From Brachionus manjavacas (Eukaryota; Rotifera; Eurotatoria; Ploima; Brachionidae), in NCBI GenBank assembly GCA_019054805.1, contig JAHQIY010000002.1, forward strand, positions 3,596,001-3,660,000: 64,000 nucleotides of DNA. The letters are read 5' to 3'. The notes beneath the pieces were generated by a model that had not been told where the DNA came from, did no database searches, and saw only the letters and a list, made by a program, of their open reading frames with translations. This document shows, piece by piece, positions 10,453 through 21,745 of the stretch; the stretch's first letter is position 1; each line of letters opens with the position of its first letter. The position numbers and the translations under genes were made by a program.

Positions 10453-11160
10453 ATGTTTTTAAATGTTTTTGATTACTTTTTTTTTGCTCTTTATCTGTTT
10501 GATTTTTTTGCTAATTTTTTTTTTTTAATTGTTCTAATTCCTTGATCGACTTCTATCGTTAATGTTAATAATTAAATTAAGAGAAAAAATTGATGAAACA
10601 AGACAAAAAAGGCCTATACATTTATATACATACATGCATACATAAATATTATTTTTTTTGTTGTGTACAGTTTTTGAGCAATTTCTGTGTCACTCAACTC
10701 TATTGAATTGATGAATTTAATATTTGCTAATCTAGAGATCATTTTCATTCTTGTTAATATAAACTTTTTTTTTTTTTTTCTCGTGAAAAATTTTCAAAAA
10801 ATGAAATAAAATTTTAAATTAAAAATGTCTGATTTTTTGTCTGCCGTGTTGGTTCTTGGCGATCCTAAATCTGTCCCTAATGAAATTGGGAAATACTTTT
10901 GCTGTCATTTGAGACAAAAATACCTAACAAAAAAACCTAACAAAAAATGCAAATTTGCGTTATACACAATAACCGGATATGACTAAATAAACCAAGTGGT
11001 TTGAAAAGATCATAACTAGCTCGAATATTAATACATATTTTTTTCAATTCAAAAATAATCATTAAACTTTATTTTTTTAATTGTTTTAGAAGAAAGATTT
11101 TTAACAAGTCTTTAGGACACGTTGCCATCCACACAAGAATTTTTATCTCAAATTTTTCTT
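10453..11160. other. 3' flank of the PHC-like gene, no further gene
   Basis: AT-rich, with T-runs and possible AATAAA-type polyadenylation signals shortly after the stop and again near 10800 (ATGAAATAAAATTTT). No coding frame or repeat end is seen. Confidence 0.45.
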
Positions 11161-11164
11161 TTTT

Positions 11165-11700
11165 TTCTAGTATCTAACATCTGGAAGACATTGAGACACG
11201 TCACTTGAATAAAATGAACCATTGATCCCTATGGTGCTATGCGAAAAGGTGAACCACGACTTGTCATCAATGACAAATTCCAAATTCTTAGAAATTTCGC
11301 AGATTCGCGAGCACCTCGTCCTCGTATTCAGATCTTTGAGGCATCTTTTTTTTTCTTATAAAGTTTTGTTTTAGAATACCTCTTGAAAGATCTTGACATA
11401 TATGAGAAGTTACAATAGAAGTGTGTAGCGGTCTGAGTTTGAGAAACTCTATCACTGTTCTCAAACATAAGCTTAAAATGAGCCATATTCTTCTCGGTCA
11501 TTATTTGGCTATACGACCACTTTCAGCAATACGTTAAGAACCTCTAATTTCTTCTTCTTTCTTAAAAGTGTCATAAAGCATGGTCTTCTTCGACCCATCT
11601 ATTTTGAAGTGAAGTGGAACCATGTATAAAGTTTCCCTTCTCTACCGTTTTCTTTTGAACAACTCATACACACGTTCTCGGTTGAGCTCTTGCTTAGATT
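11165..11700 (-). pseudogene. Decayed IS630/Tc1/mariner-type transposase
   Basis: Stitched minus-strand frames, with stops and shifts, give NRERVYELFKRKR near the N-terminus, IMTEKNMAHFKLMFENSDRV in the helix-turn-helix part, and NLEFVIDDKSWFTFSHSTIG then GSFYSSDV in the catalytic part. The IDD-W-F-F...FYSSD pattern is the second catalytic aspartate region of a mariner-like DDE/D transposase. No intact frame or terminal repeats were found, so it is a dead copy. Confidence 0.6.
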
Positions 11701-12660
11701 TGTTTTTTATCTATTTTTTTTTTATTTCAATATTTTTTTTTTATCATAATTTACAAGAAATAAACTAAAAATTCACCAAATTTTCTAAATTAAAGTCGCA
11801 ACATTTTTTATATATTTTAATCTAGGAGTTAGAAGACTCCATGACAATTTGAAGCTGCTATAGCCATCTTTTTAGTTCTCTTTTTTTTTAGTTAACTTTT
11901 AATTAATTAAAAAGAAATAAAATAAAGAAAAAAAATTATCGGTAGCCATAAAAAAACACTTTTAAGTTCCAATCTTTATGTTTATATTTAAAAAAAAGTG
12001 AATTTTCGGGTCATCTGACACTAAAACTCAACAAGTTCAATGTAATAAGGAATTAGTTATTGCATGTTTAATATGTTTTCTGATAGATAATATGATGAGC
12101 ACTAAAAAATAATAGATAATTATTTTCTAGGAGTGTCAAACTCTGTTAGTGTCAAATTTTTGGTTAGTTTTAATGCAAAAAGAACGATATTTGGTTAAAA
12201 ATCGGTTAATCTGACTCAATAATGGAATAGAATAGCGTACAAATCATGTATGATGACAAAGTATGGGGTGGCAAGTATTTTTTTATTCATTTTTATGTTC
12301 TTTATTTTTCAAACTTTTTATTTTTATATTTCTTATTTTGATTTTTTAAATTCCTAAGCTAAAACGAGACAGAAAGAAAGTAGATAGCTTAGAAACTTTA
12401 TTTTTTAAGCACTCGGATCACAAAATAACTGCATAAAGAACACTTTAAAATTAGTTGCAATTCTAATGAGTTTAGTTAAAAGAATTTTTTTTAGTATTTT
12501 TTAGTGACAAAAAAAATTTAGTACTGAATTACGGTTAAAAATGCTAAAAAAAATACCATATTCCCTTGTTCGATATTGCAAAGCTTTTGTGCATGCGACA
12601 AAAACCATCTAGTCCATCTAAAAACATTCTTAACTTAGACTGCATGCTTTAGAGATGTTT
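11700..12660. other. Non-coding stretch
   Basis: AT-rich sequence without a supported gene, RNA or repeat end. Confidence 0.4.
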
Positions 12661-12668
12661 TTTAAGCC

Positions 12669-12896
12669 TTGAGTCCGCATTAAAATCATTTTTTTTAAGT
12701 TCTATGCGGCATTAAAGCTTTAGATTTTTGTCAAAAATAAAAATTAGTTTTTTGAGTTTTATATTTGGTTCAGCGCTATAAATTGAATACAAAGAAAAAT
12801 TAGAAAAATATTTATTTTATTTTTAATATTTAGAAAAAATCTCAAGCTTTAACGCCGCATGACTCGATTTATGAAGGATTTTAACTCAAACCCTCA
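12669..12896. mobile_element. MITE-like inverted repeat, about 0.23 kb
   Basis: Arms at 12704-12729 and 12834-12860 are reverse complements (ATGCGGCATTAAAGCTT against AAGCTTTAACGCCGCAT) with about two mismatches. Looser pairing continues outward to TTGAGT near 12669 and ACTCAA near 12896. The spacer is non-coding. It fits a small non-autonomous DNA transposon. No certain target duplication was seen. Confidence 0.55.
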
Positions 12897-12899
12897 AAT

Positions 12900-13600
12900 G
12901 CCATAAGCTGTTATTTTAGCTAGTGCACCACTTTTTATCTATTCGAGCATTAAGAGCTCATTATTCAGAATTTAATTAATTTTCAATGTTTTTTTTATTA
13001 ATCAATGGAAAATTAAACTTGGAATAAAAGTGAAGCGATGAAAAATCAGGCAATCTTTAAGAAGAATCTAATTCATTAAAATGTATAACTATTAAGTTTA
13101 TTTTTATCTTGACAGTAAAAAATCAAAGCGTATAAGAGTCAAATTTTTTAGTTATTTTTAAATTATTAGTTATTAACGATGAATATTTACTTCAGAACGA
13201 TTAAAAAAAAAATTCAATTTTTTAATTTTATTTAAAATTAAATCGATAGATTGAATGCGGATAACTTAAACATCTTTTAAAATAACTTATTTTTTTGAAA
13301 GAATTTTTTTTCATCTAAACATTTTTTAAAGATTCAATACAAGGTGCTGGAGAAATTCTTTGATATTCAATTTTTTAAAGCTTTGGGGGCTAAAAAAGAA
13401 AATGCTGAACTTGCTTAATTCAACAGTCAACTGATTCCATTTGTATTCTTATACAGCATAAAATTCAACTTGACCATATAACATGCACTATTTGTTTGAA
13501 CTCTTTGGAAAATATATCAATTTCTAAACCTGGTAAAAAAGCAAAGACTTTTCTGTTAATTTTTTAAAAAATTTTTATTTGAAAGCATGAATTTTTTTTT
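12900..13600. other. Non-coding stretch
   Basis: AT-rich, with nothing I can assign. Confidence 0.4.
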
Positions 13601-13604
13601 CCTT

Positions 13605-14215
13605 ATTCACTCCTTGTAAAGCATAGGATCATTAATTTTGATTTCCACTGAAGTCGATCTTTTGTCTTTACCCTTGCTTTTCCCCATGTCATTCCCAATT
13701 CGATGAGCTCTTTCGTGATTGTTGACCTCCATGTTAGTGCAGGTCGTCCTTCCTTACGTCGCCCTTGAGGTGTCCATTGTAGGCTCTTTTTGGTATCTGT
13801 GTTTCTTTCATTCTAAAAACATGCCCGAGCCATCGCAGTCTTTCATTCTTAATACACTGACTTAGTGGCTCTGAATCTGTTCTTCCGTATAGGTCAGCAT
13901 TCAACAATGTCTCAGGCCAGTGTATCCCGAGAATCCTCCGCAGGCTTCCAGTGTGGAAGGTGTTAAGACTTTTCCTGTTCACACATCCCCCTACATTCAC
14001 TTCCGTACGCATTAGTGTTTCTTTTACTTAAGTTTTGTTTTCTTGCTGTAGCTGGTTGGTTTCCATGCTGATCGAAGTCTAGCAAAGGCACTCTTTGCTT
14101 TGGCAAGTTTGATTGTCTCTGTGTGTTCCCAGCACTGTACTGATAGGCTTCCTAAGTATGTGAATTCACTTACATTCTCGATTTGTGTACCATTGATGGT
14201 GATCGGGGTATCCAA
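13605..14215 (-). pseudogene. RTE/CR1-type LINE polymerase C-terminal relic
   Basis: In minus-strand order the frames read INGTQIENVSEFTYLGS, then SLRRILGIHWPETLLNADLY, ERLRWLGHVFRM and a shifted end, TKELIELGMTWGKARVKTKD. This order (YLGS, RRILGI.W, RW.GH..R, ..LGLTW..A...A.DR..W) is the conserved C-terminus of RTE-related LINE polymerases. At least two frame breaks are present: after SKKTKLK at about 14024, and near 13735. The reverse transcriptase core and endonuclease are missing. Confidence 0.75.
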
Positions 14216-15552
14216 TTTGGTGTTAATGTACTAGAAAAAGAATGAATTAGCATTTTGAATTTTGTTACGAAAAACAATTAAATATAAAAAAATTTCAATT
14301 TTCGTGAAATGGTTCAATGATAATTCTTAACTAATAAAAATTGATTGAACTATATCGGAGAAAATTTTTGAGATTTTTTTTAGTTTCTAGTTCAAATTTT
14401 AAAAAACTTCATTCAAATTAATTTTTTTTCAAATGATTTTTTTAACTTTTGCTTAAATAAGTTTTATTTAATGATTACTTAATTTGATACACCTGGTAAA
14501 TTTAGTTGATAAATGGTACAAATCAAAGTAATTGAGGCTAAGACTACTTCATAACGAAATTTTGTAACAAAAGAGTTCAAAAAGCAAATAAATTCATATG
14601 TTTTCATTTCCAAATTTTTAATGACCCATTTTAGTTAATAGGACCAAGTGTTTTTAAATTACAAATTAAATAGAAGCTTCTTAATAGTCTGGTTTTGTTG
14701 AAAATTTTTGTTTTTATTTCATAAAACCTCTCATAGACTCTCGGTTTTAAATAAATTGTCTAAGGGACTTGCATCTGACCCAAATGGATGAATAATTTAA
14801 AACTCGAACATAGTACAATAAACAATTAAATTTCTCACTCTTTTTAAATGTCACTCGCTGATTAAAATTTTAAATTTGTCTGAAAATCAAGTTACTTAAT
14901 GAATGAGTAAAAATTTTAAACTTAAGCTTTCTCAAATGGTTTTAAGTAAACATTAATAGCGCAAAATAAACTTCACATTTTTTTTCAAAGTGTGTGTAAA
15001 CTAAGCGGAAAAAATACTCTAAATTTATCAAATCGAGTGTAAAAATTTTCAATTTATTTACTTAAAAGCTATTCTGTAAATGAATATCAGGAAATCGATA
15101 TTAATTAGAATTTTACTTTTTAGTATTTACAATTGGACAGAACCAACAAATGTAATTGATATGAACAAATAATTGAACTAGAATCCCATTAAGCACTTTT
15201 AAACTTGTCTTATTTTTAATTCATGATTCAGCGTTAAATAATATGTTTGTCTCCGAAAGCCATATTAAATTCTATTAAATTCAAGTGCAATGAAACGCTT
15301 AAAAAAAAATCTGTTCGAAAAATATTCTTTGACTTTTTTATTTTTAAAAAACCTGTCACCAATATTCACAACCATACAGTTCTGACACGAGAAATTAATC
15401 AATCATTCATTCTAACCTTAAATTAAAAACAAGTCAAATTTGACATGAAATTCTATAATTTATTAACATGTAATTTTAAAAATAAATCAGAACAAAATGT
15501 TCAATTATAAAAGCAATTTAATACTTATTTAGATTTAAAAAAACAAAACAAA
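14216..15552. other. Non-coding stretch before TIMM21
   Basis: AT-rich, with no gene seen. The last 100 bp should contain the promoter or 5' UTR of TIMM21. A pyrimidine-AG (TTATTTAG) ends 18 bp before its ATG and could be a cis- or trans-splice acceptor. Confidence 0.4.
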
Positions 15553-16326
15553 ATGATTATTAATTTAAGTAAAAAATATTTCATATACACATATAAATAC
15601 CAATTATTAAATTCCAAAAATTTAAAATTGATTTCGATCAGTTGGCTAAAAAACCCGGAAAAGTCACGGCTTTTTTCAACAAGTTTAGTTTCATTACAAA
15701 AATTAAAAAATGACGATCAAAAAAAAACTCTAATTGAGAGTTCATTTCAAGACAGTGATGTGTCGACTAATGTGACTGGTGCTAGACGAGCTAAGCAGGC
15801 TGCACAGGATGTCGGTTATGGAATGATTCTTCTAGGTGGCGCTGGACTGATTATCGGAATATTTTATATTTTATTTTCGGAACTTTTTTCTAGAGAATCT
15901 CCCAGTGGCATTTATAGCGAGTCTTCAAAAATTTGTTTAAAAGATGCCCAAATTCAGGACGCTTTTGGACACCCGATTAAAGTTCATACTGAATCTGGTG
16001 GAAGACGTGTCTTTCAGATTAAGTAAAAGTTTCAGCAAGAAAATTGAATTTTTGTTAACATTTTTCCAAAGACACAAGTTTTATGTTGAAAATGGACAAT
16101 TGTTTTTGATTTTGAACTATTATTTAGAGGGTCCTAGGAACAAGGGAGATGTGTTTGTGAAATGTAAAAAAGTAAATCAAATTGAATTTTATTTTTTTTA
16201 ATTAAAAAAAATTTAAAGAACGAAACAACTGGAAAATTCGAATACGAACACATACTTGTCAAATTAGAGTATATACATCACGGTGAAAGAAAGATAATTG
16301 TGAGAAATGGTCAAAACGACGTATAA
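15553..16326 (+). CDS. TIMM21: TIM21, mitochondrial inner membrane translocase subunit
   Basis: TIM21 tethers the TIM23 presequence translocase to the TOM complex and the respiratory chain at the mitochondrial inner membrane. Three exons are supported: 15553-16022, 16072-16171 and 16219-16326, with introns of 49 and 47 bp (GT-AG). The join is phase 2 at the first intron and phase 0 at the second, giving about 225 aa. The N-terminus is basic and presequence-like. A membrane segment, GMILLGGAGLIIGIFYILF, lies near residues 93-111, followed by the intermembrane-space domain with AFGHPIKV, LNYYLEGP and KGDVFVKC. Exon 3 ends HHGERKIIVRNGQNDV. It heads a tight cluster and lies 201 bp before a paralogous gene. 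Confidence 0.92.
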
Positions 16327-16527
16327 AAATGGTTTTAAACTCTAAATAAAACATATTCCATAATATTTTTAAATCCAAATTTAATTGAATATTAAAGAGA
16401 AAGTAAAAATCTCTTAAAATTGATATTTAAATTTAATCAACAGCTGATTTATTAATTTCAGAATAAAAATATTGAAAAAATTATAAATAAATAAATTCAT
16501 ATTTTCATTTTATGTATCTAAATTAAG

Positions 16528-17129
16528 ATGAGAGCTTTGAATTTTAGTAAAAATACCATAGGCTTTATACAAAGATCCATTTTATCAAAAAATTTAATGT
16601 CTAATTTGAATCAAACGGCTAATTTCATGACTAAAAAGCATGAAAAAAAGACCAATTTTGCCACGTATATTGGTGCATTAGCTTTGGGAAGTGGTGCATA
16701 TTTATTAATAAATAAATATGTTGAAAAAAATAAACCTTCAATTAGCGATGATGATCCGACTTTAAATATTGACTTGAACGAGGTATATGAAAAAACTGCA
16801 GTCGCTTTTTTGTCTAATCCAGAATTAATAGAAGTTATGGGAATACCAATTAAGATTACTTCTTCAGGCGAGTTAGATCAAGTACGTTCTCTAAATTTAA
16901 GGTAAAATTTTAGTTTTCTTTGCCAATGAGGTTAATAATTTGACCAAGACGTGAAGGAAAAATTGTTTATGCATTTGTAGCCTATGACTTGCAAGGATCG
17001 ATTAATTCAGGACAAGTTTTTTGCAAGCTTAAAATGGACATGGATAGTCAAAGTTTCAAGACAGAATCAATTTTGTGTAAGTTGAGCAAACCAGACTCTA
17101 AAAGGAGAAGAGAATTTTTTATAAAATAA
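16528..17129 (+). CDS. TIM21/COA1-family mitochondrial protein, paralogue of the preceding gene
   Basis: Two exons, 16528-16901 and 16949-17129, flank a 47-bp GT-AG intron. The joined frame is 184 aa. It has a basic N-terminus, one membrane segment (ATYIGALALGSGAYLLI, about residues 46-62), then an intermembrane-type domain with MGIPIKITSSGE, VAYDLQGS and SGQVFCKLK. These align with FGHPIKV, LNYYLEGP and KGDVFVKC of TIM21 next door. The first intron lies at the same place and phase in both genes, which argues for an old tandem duplication. By family it could be the COA1 (cytochrome c oxidase assembly factor 1) orthologue or a divergent second TIM21, and I cannot decide between them. An AG lies directly before the ATG. 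Confidence 0.75.
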
Positions 17130-17265
17130 AAATGAATTTTTATAATTTATTTCATTAAAAAATATTCGTTTTTTATTTATTCATTTAAAAAAATGGAGTC
17201 ATATCCATTGAAGGAGAAAAAAAATATCTTATTATCATTTAGAGTTTTCAATTAGATTTTCAAAA

Positions 17266-19027
17266 ATGAGTTATGACGATTCTTATAAAGACACCGGGCC
17301 AGGTTTTGTAGGAACTAAATTTTGTCGTGAATGCAATAATATGCTGTACCCAAAAGAAAAAAAAGAAACTAGACAACTTTTTTATTCTGTAAGTTAAATA
17401 AATAAATTGAATAATCTAAAAAATCAGATCTGATTTTACTACTGTGTTAACTGAGCCTGTTAACATAGGATGAATTGTCACGAAGTATACAAAATTTTAA
17501 TATGATACTAATCTAATATATTTTACTCGACTATTGATTATTGATTATTACTTTTTATAGTTAAGACAGAATTTTGTTAAAGATTTTCCTTTCGTTTAGA
17601 GATTAACAGCATACTATTAAAATTTAAAGTTCTTTTAAGTTAGCAATTAGAGTAATAGCTTGAATTAAATTCGAATTCAAAACTCTACTACGTGTACATG
17701 AGCATATTGAAAAAAAATTCAAATACCGATATTAATATTTTATTTTTTCAAATTAAGAAATAAAATCAAATTATAAAAAATCCATTTGTTTTTTTAACTT
17801 TTCCGAAACTTTTTTATTCATAAACAATTTTTCGCATGAAAAAGCTTTCATGCGAAAAATTCGAAATTATAAATCACTTTGAACAAATTGGACATTGAAT
17901 TTCGAAATCAGTCAAGCTTTTAGATTCCAATTCAGCTCACTTAAACAAAATTAGCATTCACTTCAATGTTTAAATTTCTTTCTATGTGAAAATTCAATAA
18001 TTTTTCGAAATTTTCTCCATTTTTGATCAACACGACATGATAAATATTTATTTGTTTACTGATAAATAATTTGGGATCAACCCCCGCTTATTTGAAATAG
18101 ACATCCCTAACCTGTTTTTTATTTTAATTTAAAATAAAGAAATCTCAAAAAAAGTTTTAAATGAAAAGAATAAAAAGAAGTACAAAAATATTTATTTTTT
18201 TTGTTTCGAAATTGAGAATTAATTAGTTGATAACTTCATTTGTTTAATTTTTGGTTAAAACACACATATTTGTTTTGATTTTAGACAATAAATCAGCTTT
18301 TTTTTCCATTTCCTTATTTATTTTCTTCTATTTATTGTCTTAGTTATTTCTTCTTCTTTAAGATAATTTTTTTCTTAAGCCTTTTTAAAAATAAAATAAT
18401 AGCTAAAATACACACTGGCTTCCGTTCATACATGATTTGTTCAAAAATTATACAAGCATCTATTCAAATACAATATCATTTAATTCATGATCACGTTCAG
18501 ATAGTCGGAATTACAAAAAGAATTGAAAATTAAAATACTACTAAGATATATTTAAGTTTGGTACTAAATTAAAATTTATTTATTGTATGTTTTTAAATTT
18601 TTACTTAACTTCCTTTATTTAATTAGAAAAATTTTCAGAGCTTTCTCAACCTATTTTATAAAATCTGTTATAATTAAAAATTATTACATTTGTTCCAAAA
18701 AAATAATAAAAATTAAGTGTAAAAATAAATATTCAAAAAGAATAAACATATGTGAAATTTAAGTGTCGAAATTGTGACCATGAAGAAGAGGCCGAAAACC
18801 CGTGTATTTACGTGAATAAAATTCATCATGAAGTTGACGAGCTTACTCAGATAGTTTCAGATGTGATCTCAGATCCGACATTGCCTCGTACCAATGAGCG
18901 AACTTGTCCAAAATGCTTGAATAACGGAGCAGTTTTTTTCCAAGCTCATTCTAAACAATCAGAAGACAAAATGACACTGTATTATGTTTGCTGTAACCCT
19001 AAATGTACTCACAGATGGACTGAATAA
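17266..19027 (+). CDS. POLR2I: RNA polymerase II subunit RPB9
   Basis: RPB9 is a small zinc-ribbon subunit of RNA polymerase II that affects start-site choice, fidelity and elongation. Exon 1 is 17266-17388 (41 aa, through [17 protein letters not shown]). Exon 2 is 18764-19027, beginning [19 protein letters not shown], and ends HRWTE as in other animals. The product is 128 aa, the usual family length. Zinc site 1 is C20, C23, C42 and C45; zinc site 2 is C89, C92, C117 and C122. The 1375-bp intron splits the first zinc ribbon exactly before its third cysteine and is far longer than the roughly 50-bp introns nearby. The gene starts 136 bp after the TIM21-like gene and ends 161 bp before NARS2. 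Confidence 0.96.
17826..17861. repeat. Perfect 16-bp hairpin in the RPB9 intron
   Basis: Arms 17826-17841 and 17846-17861 are exact reverse complements (AATTTTTCGCATGAAA) around a 4-base AAGC loop. It lies within the unusually long intron. It could be the core of a small transposon or a structured RNA element; nothing around it decides. Confidence 0.8.
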
Positions 19028-19188
19028 AACTTTAGATCATTTTGAATAACTAAAAAAGGTTATTTTGAATTAAAATATATTTGTATAATAAAATCTTTAA
19101 TATTAAACTTATTAATTTTATAATAGAAGGCAACTAGCAACTGCCATTCAATTGTATAATTTAATTTTTTAAATAAATTCCTAAAGCA

Positions 19189-20679
19189 ATGCTAAATTTA
19201 TTCCGTGGCTCACAATTTAAAACTTTTAAACGATTTATTCAAACAAAAAGTATTAAAAGTATTTTAGACTCCAAACAGTTTGATTTTGATATTCGGGTCA
19301 TCGGATGGGTAAAAAATTTTCGCAACCAGAGAGAAGTTAAATTTATCCATATAAATGATGGAACTGATCCGCGTAATCTTCAACTTGTTGTTATAGGAGA
19401 ACACCTAAAGCATCCAGATGAGCTTGATAAAGTTTTAAGCTCAATCCACTTTAATACAAGTCTAGAAGCTAAAGGAAAATTGGTTAAGAGCACACATAAT
19501 CACCAGAATCATGAGCTACAAGTTGCCGAACTGAAAATTTTGACCGAATGCAATCCATCCGAGTATCCATTTAAGCCAAAGGTTAAACAAACACTTGAGT
19601 CCATTCGGCCTTACGTTCATTTAAGATCCCATGTCGATCAATTTGCTAGTATTATGAAATTTCGCAGTGAAATTGTTTTTAATATTCATAAATATTTTCA
19701 TGAGCATGAATTCACACAGATTCATACTCCAGTAATCACTTCGAACAATTGTGAAGGTGGATGCGAAACCTTTGAGGTTACCATTAATGAGCAGGACCAT
19801 TGTTTGAAAAACATAAACAATGAGTGTAAATATTTTTTTTCAAAACCTGTATATTTGACTGCAAGTGCTCAGCTTCATTTGGAAGCCATGACCACTGGTC
19901 TTGGAAATGTCTATACTTTGAGTCCTACTTTTCGGGCCGAAAAATCAATGACTAGGCACCATTTAGCTGAATTTTATATGCTTGAAGCAGAAATGATCGG
20001 TATGGATTCTTTGGAAAAAATGTTGGACTTTACCGAAGACTTTCTCAAGACGATCTCAGTCAAAACTTACAAAAATATTCAAGAGTCGGAATTATATAAA
20101 ATATTTAATAAAAAAAAAAGTTCAAATATGGAACTTGAATACATCAATAATATTTGTAATCTAATGAATGATAAAAAATTTATTCGAATTACTTACAATG
20201 AAGCAATAGATATTTTAAACAGACTGTTAACTAAAAAAAAATATGCTAAAATGACCAAGAAAAGTGTTGAATTTGGCGAAGATTTGAACAAAGAACAGGA
20301 AAAATTGTTGGTTGAGTTTTTTCAGAATGTGCCAGTATTTGTCACTAAGTATCCAAAGAATATTAAACCTTTTTATATGCGCCAATCGAAAGAAGATGAA
20401 AAACTAGTTGATAATTTTGATCTGTTAGTACCTAATGTTGGTGAAATAATCGGAGGCAGTCTTAGAGAATATAGACTGGATTTTTTAAAAAATGCAATTG
20501 TAAAGCAGAATTTGGACCCAGAAGTTTTCAATTTGTACTTGGAAACAAAAAGATTTGGTGCGATGAAGTTGGGTGGATGGGGATTAGGATTAGAAAGACT
20601 AATTCAATTTTTGATTAATATAGATAATATTAGAGACTGTTGTGTTTTTCCAAGATCTCTTAATAACTGCAAAATGTAA
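19189..20679 (+). CDS. NARS2: Asparaginyl-tRNA synthetase, mitochondrial type
   Basis: This class IIb synthetase charges tRNA-Asn. It is 496 aa in one exon. The first 26 residues are basic and lack acids, as in a mitochondrial presequence. An OB-fold anticodon-binding domain spans about residues 34-110 (VIGWVKNFRNQREVKFIHINDG). The catalytic core has motif 2 at FRAEKSMTRHHLAEFYMLE (from residue 248) and motif 3 at GGWGLGLERL (462-471). The C-terminus RDCCVFPRS is typical of NARS2. Length and the compact AsxRS core match the organellar/bacterial form, not the longer cytosolic NARS1. An AG two bases before the ATG could be a splice acceptor. Confidence 0.95.
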   Translation: MLNLFRGSQFKTFKRFIQTKSIKSILDSKQFDFDIRVIGWVKNFRNQREVKFIHINDGTDPRNLQLVVIGEHLKHPDELDKVLSSIHFNTSLEAKGKLVKSTHNHQNHELQVAELKILTECNPSEYPFKPKVKQTLESIRPYVHLRSHVDQFASIMKFRSEIVFNIHKYFHEHEFTQIHTPVITSNNCEGGCETFEVTINEQDHCLKNINNECKYFFSKPVYLTASAQLHLEAMTTGLGNVYTLSPTFRAEKSMTRHHLAEFYMLEAEMIGMDSLEKMLDFTEDFLKTISVKTYKNIQESELYKIFNKKKSSNMELEYINNICNLMNDKKFIRITYNEAIDILNRLLTKKKYAKMTKKSVEFGEDLNKEQEKLLVEFFQNVPVFVTKYPKNIKPFYMRQSKEDEKLVDNFDLLVPNVGEIIGGSLREYRLDFLKNAIVKQNLDPEVFNLYLETKRFGAMKLGGWGLGLERLIQFLINIDNIRDCCVFPRSLNNCKM

Positions 20680-20731
20680 TAAAATGATTTTAAATAGCCC
20701 TTTTATTTTTAGAGGGAATAATTATAAATAT

Positions 20732-20804
20732 TTCTCACGAGAAGATCGTGTTATAAGTACTACTCTCTAACCACCTGAGGTATCCGTGCTTGTAAACACG
20801 TTTT
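20732..20804 (-). repeat. tRNA-derived SINE fragment (A-box half)
   Basis: The minus strand reads GGATACCTCAGGTGGTTAGAG, a good tRNA D-arm/A-box, then an anticodon-like ACTTATAACA, and then diverges without a T-arm. It is preceded by a flank (AAAACGTGTTTACAAGC) that recurs before the next element at 21.0 kb. It is not a functional tRNA. Confidence 0.55.
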
Positions 20805-21010
20805 AATAAGTTTTTTTTTTCTAAGTGAATTTTAAATAGCTTAAAATAAATTTATAATTTTTGAATATTTTAAAAATTATTTAACAAATTAGTAAGATTT
20901 AGATGGATTTTAAGTTTAACACTCAAACACTGAATTTTTTTTTTACACGTTATTTTAAAAGGGTCCAAAAAATACTTTTAATAAATTTCGAGTGGTGTTA
21001 GAAAAAAAAT

Positions 21011-21080
21011 TGCCCAACGGGAGGATCGAACTCACGACCTTCGCGTTATTTGAGCTAGCCGGGCCTGTAAATACGTTTTA
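21011..21080 (-). repeat. tRNA-Lys-like SINE fragment or tRNA pseudogene
   Basis: The minus strand reads GCCCGGCTAGCTCA, then AAGGTCGTGAGTTCGATCC and a closing acceptor strand CGTTGGGC. Ends and T-arm resemble tRNA-Lys, but the D-loop and whole anticodon arm are missing. The 5' flank (AAAACGTATTTACAGGC) matches that of the fragment 0.25 kb away, so both are probably copies of one tRNA-headed SINE. Confidence 0.65.
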
Positions 21081-21745
21081 GAGAAAGTGGAATAATTTTT
21101 TTTACCGAGTTCATAAAGAGCGATTTAATGTAAATATTGAAAACCTAAATTATTAATTAATTGTTTAATTTCTAAATAATATAATAATTTTTTGAGGGAA
21201 AATTTTTTTAAATTTTACCTTATGTTAAAGGATTAAAAACTTGTTTTAAATTTTTTTTTTAATTTTTAAAATCCTTGTTTAAAAAAAAATTGTTATTCGC
21301 CAAGTCACTTAACCAAATGACAGCAAACTGGCTGTGAAATGTAATATTAAAATAGATAATAAATACAGTAGTTGTTTGATGATAATACCAATTTAAATGA
21401 AAATTTAACTAAATTTTAAAACCTAATAAAACTGAATACAAATAAAAAACAGTGAAACTTGTAATTTTAAATTATGTGTTATAAATTCAAATATATCGAA
21501 TTTGTTTTAAAATTGTAAGCAGCATTGAAAAACTTATATTTTGACTATTTAAAAAAAGATTTTTTAGATCACTTGATTTAGAGATGTTTGCCTTTTTCAC
21601 AATAATAGATATTCCAACATCAAGTAATGAGAAAAAAAGGATAAAGAAAAAAATATTTATTTAAATTTATTTTTATTGATTATTAAATTAAATAGAGAAA
21701 AAACAAAAAAGATATGTATTTACAATTAAATTATTAAATTAAAAG

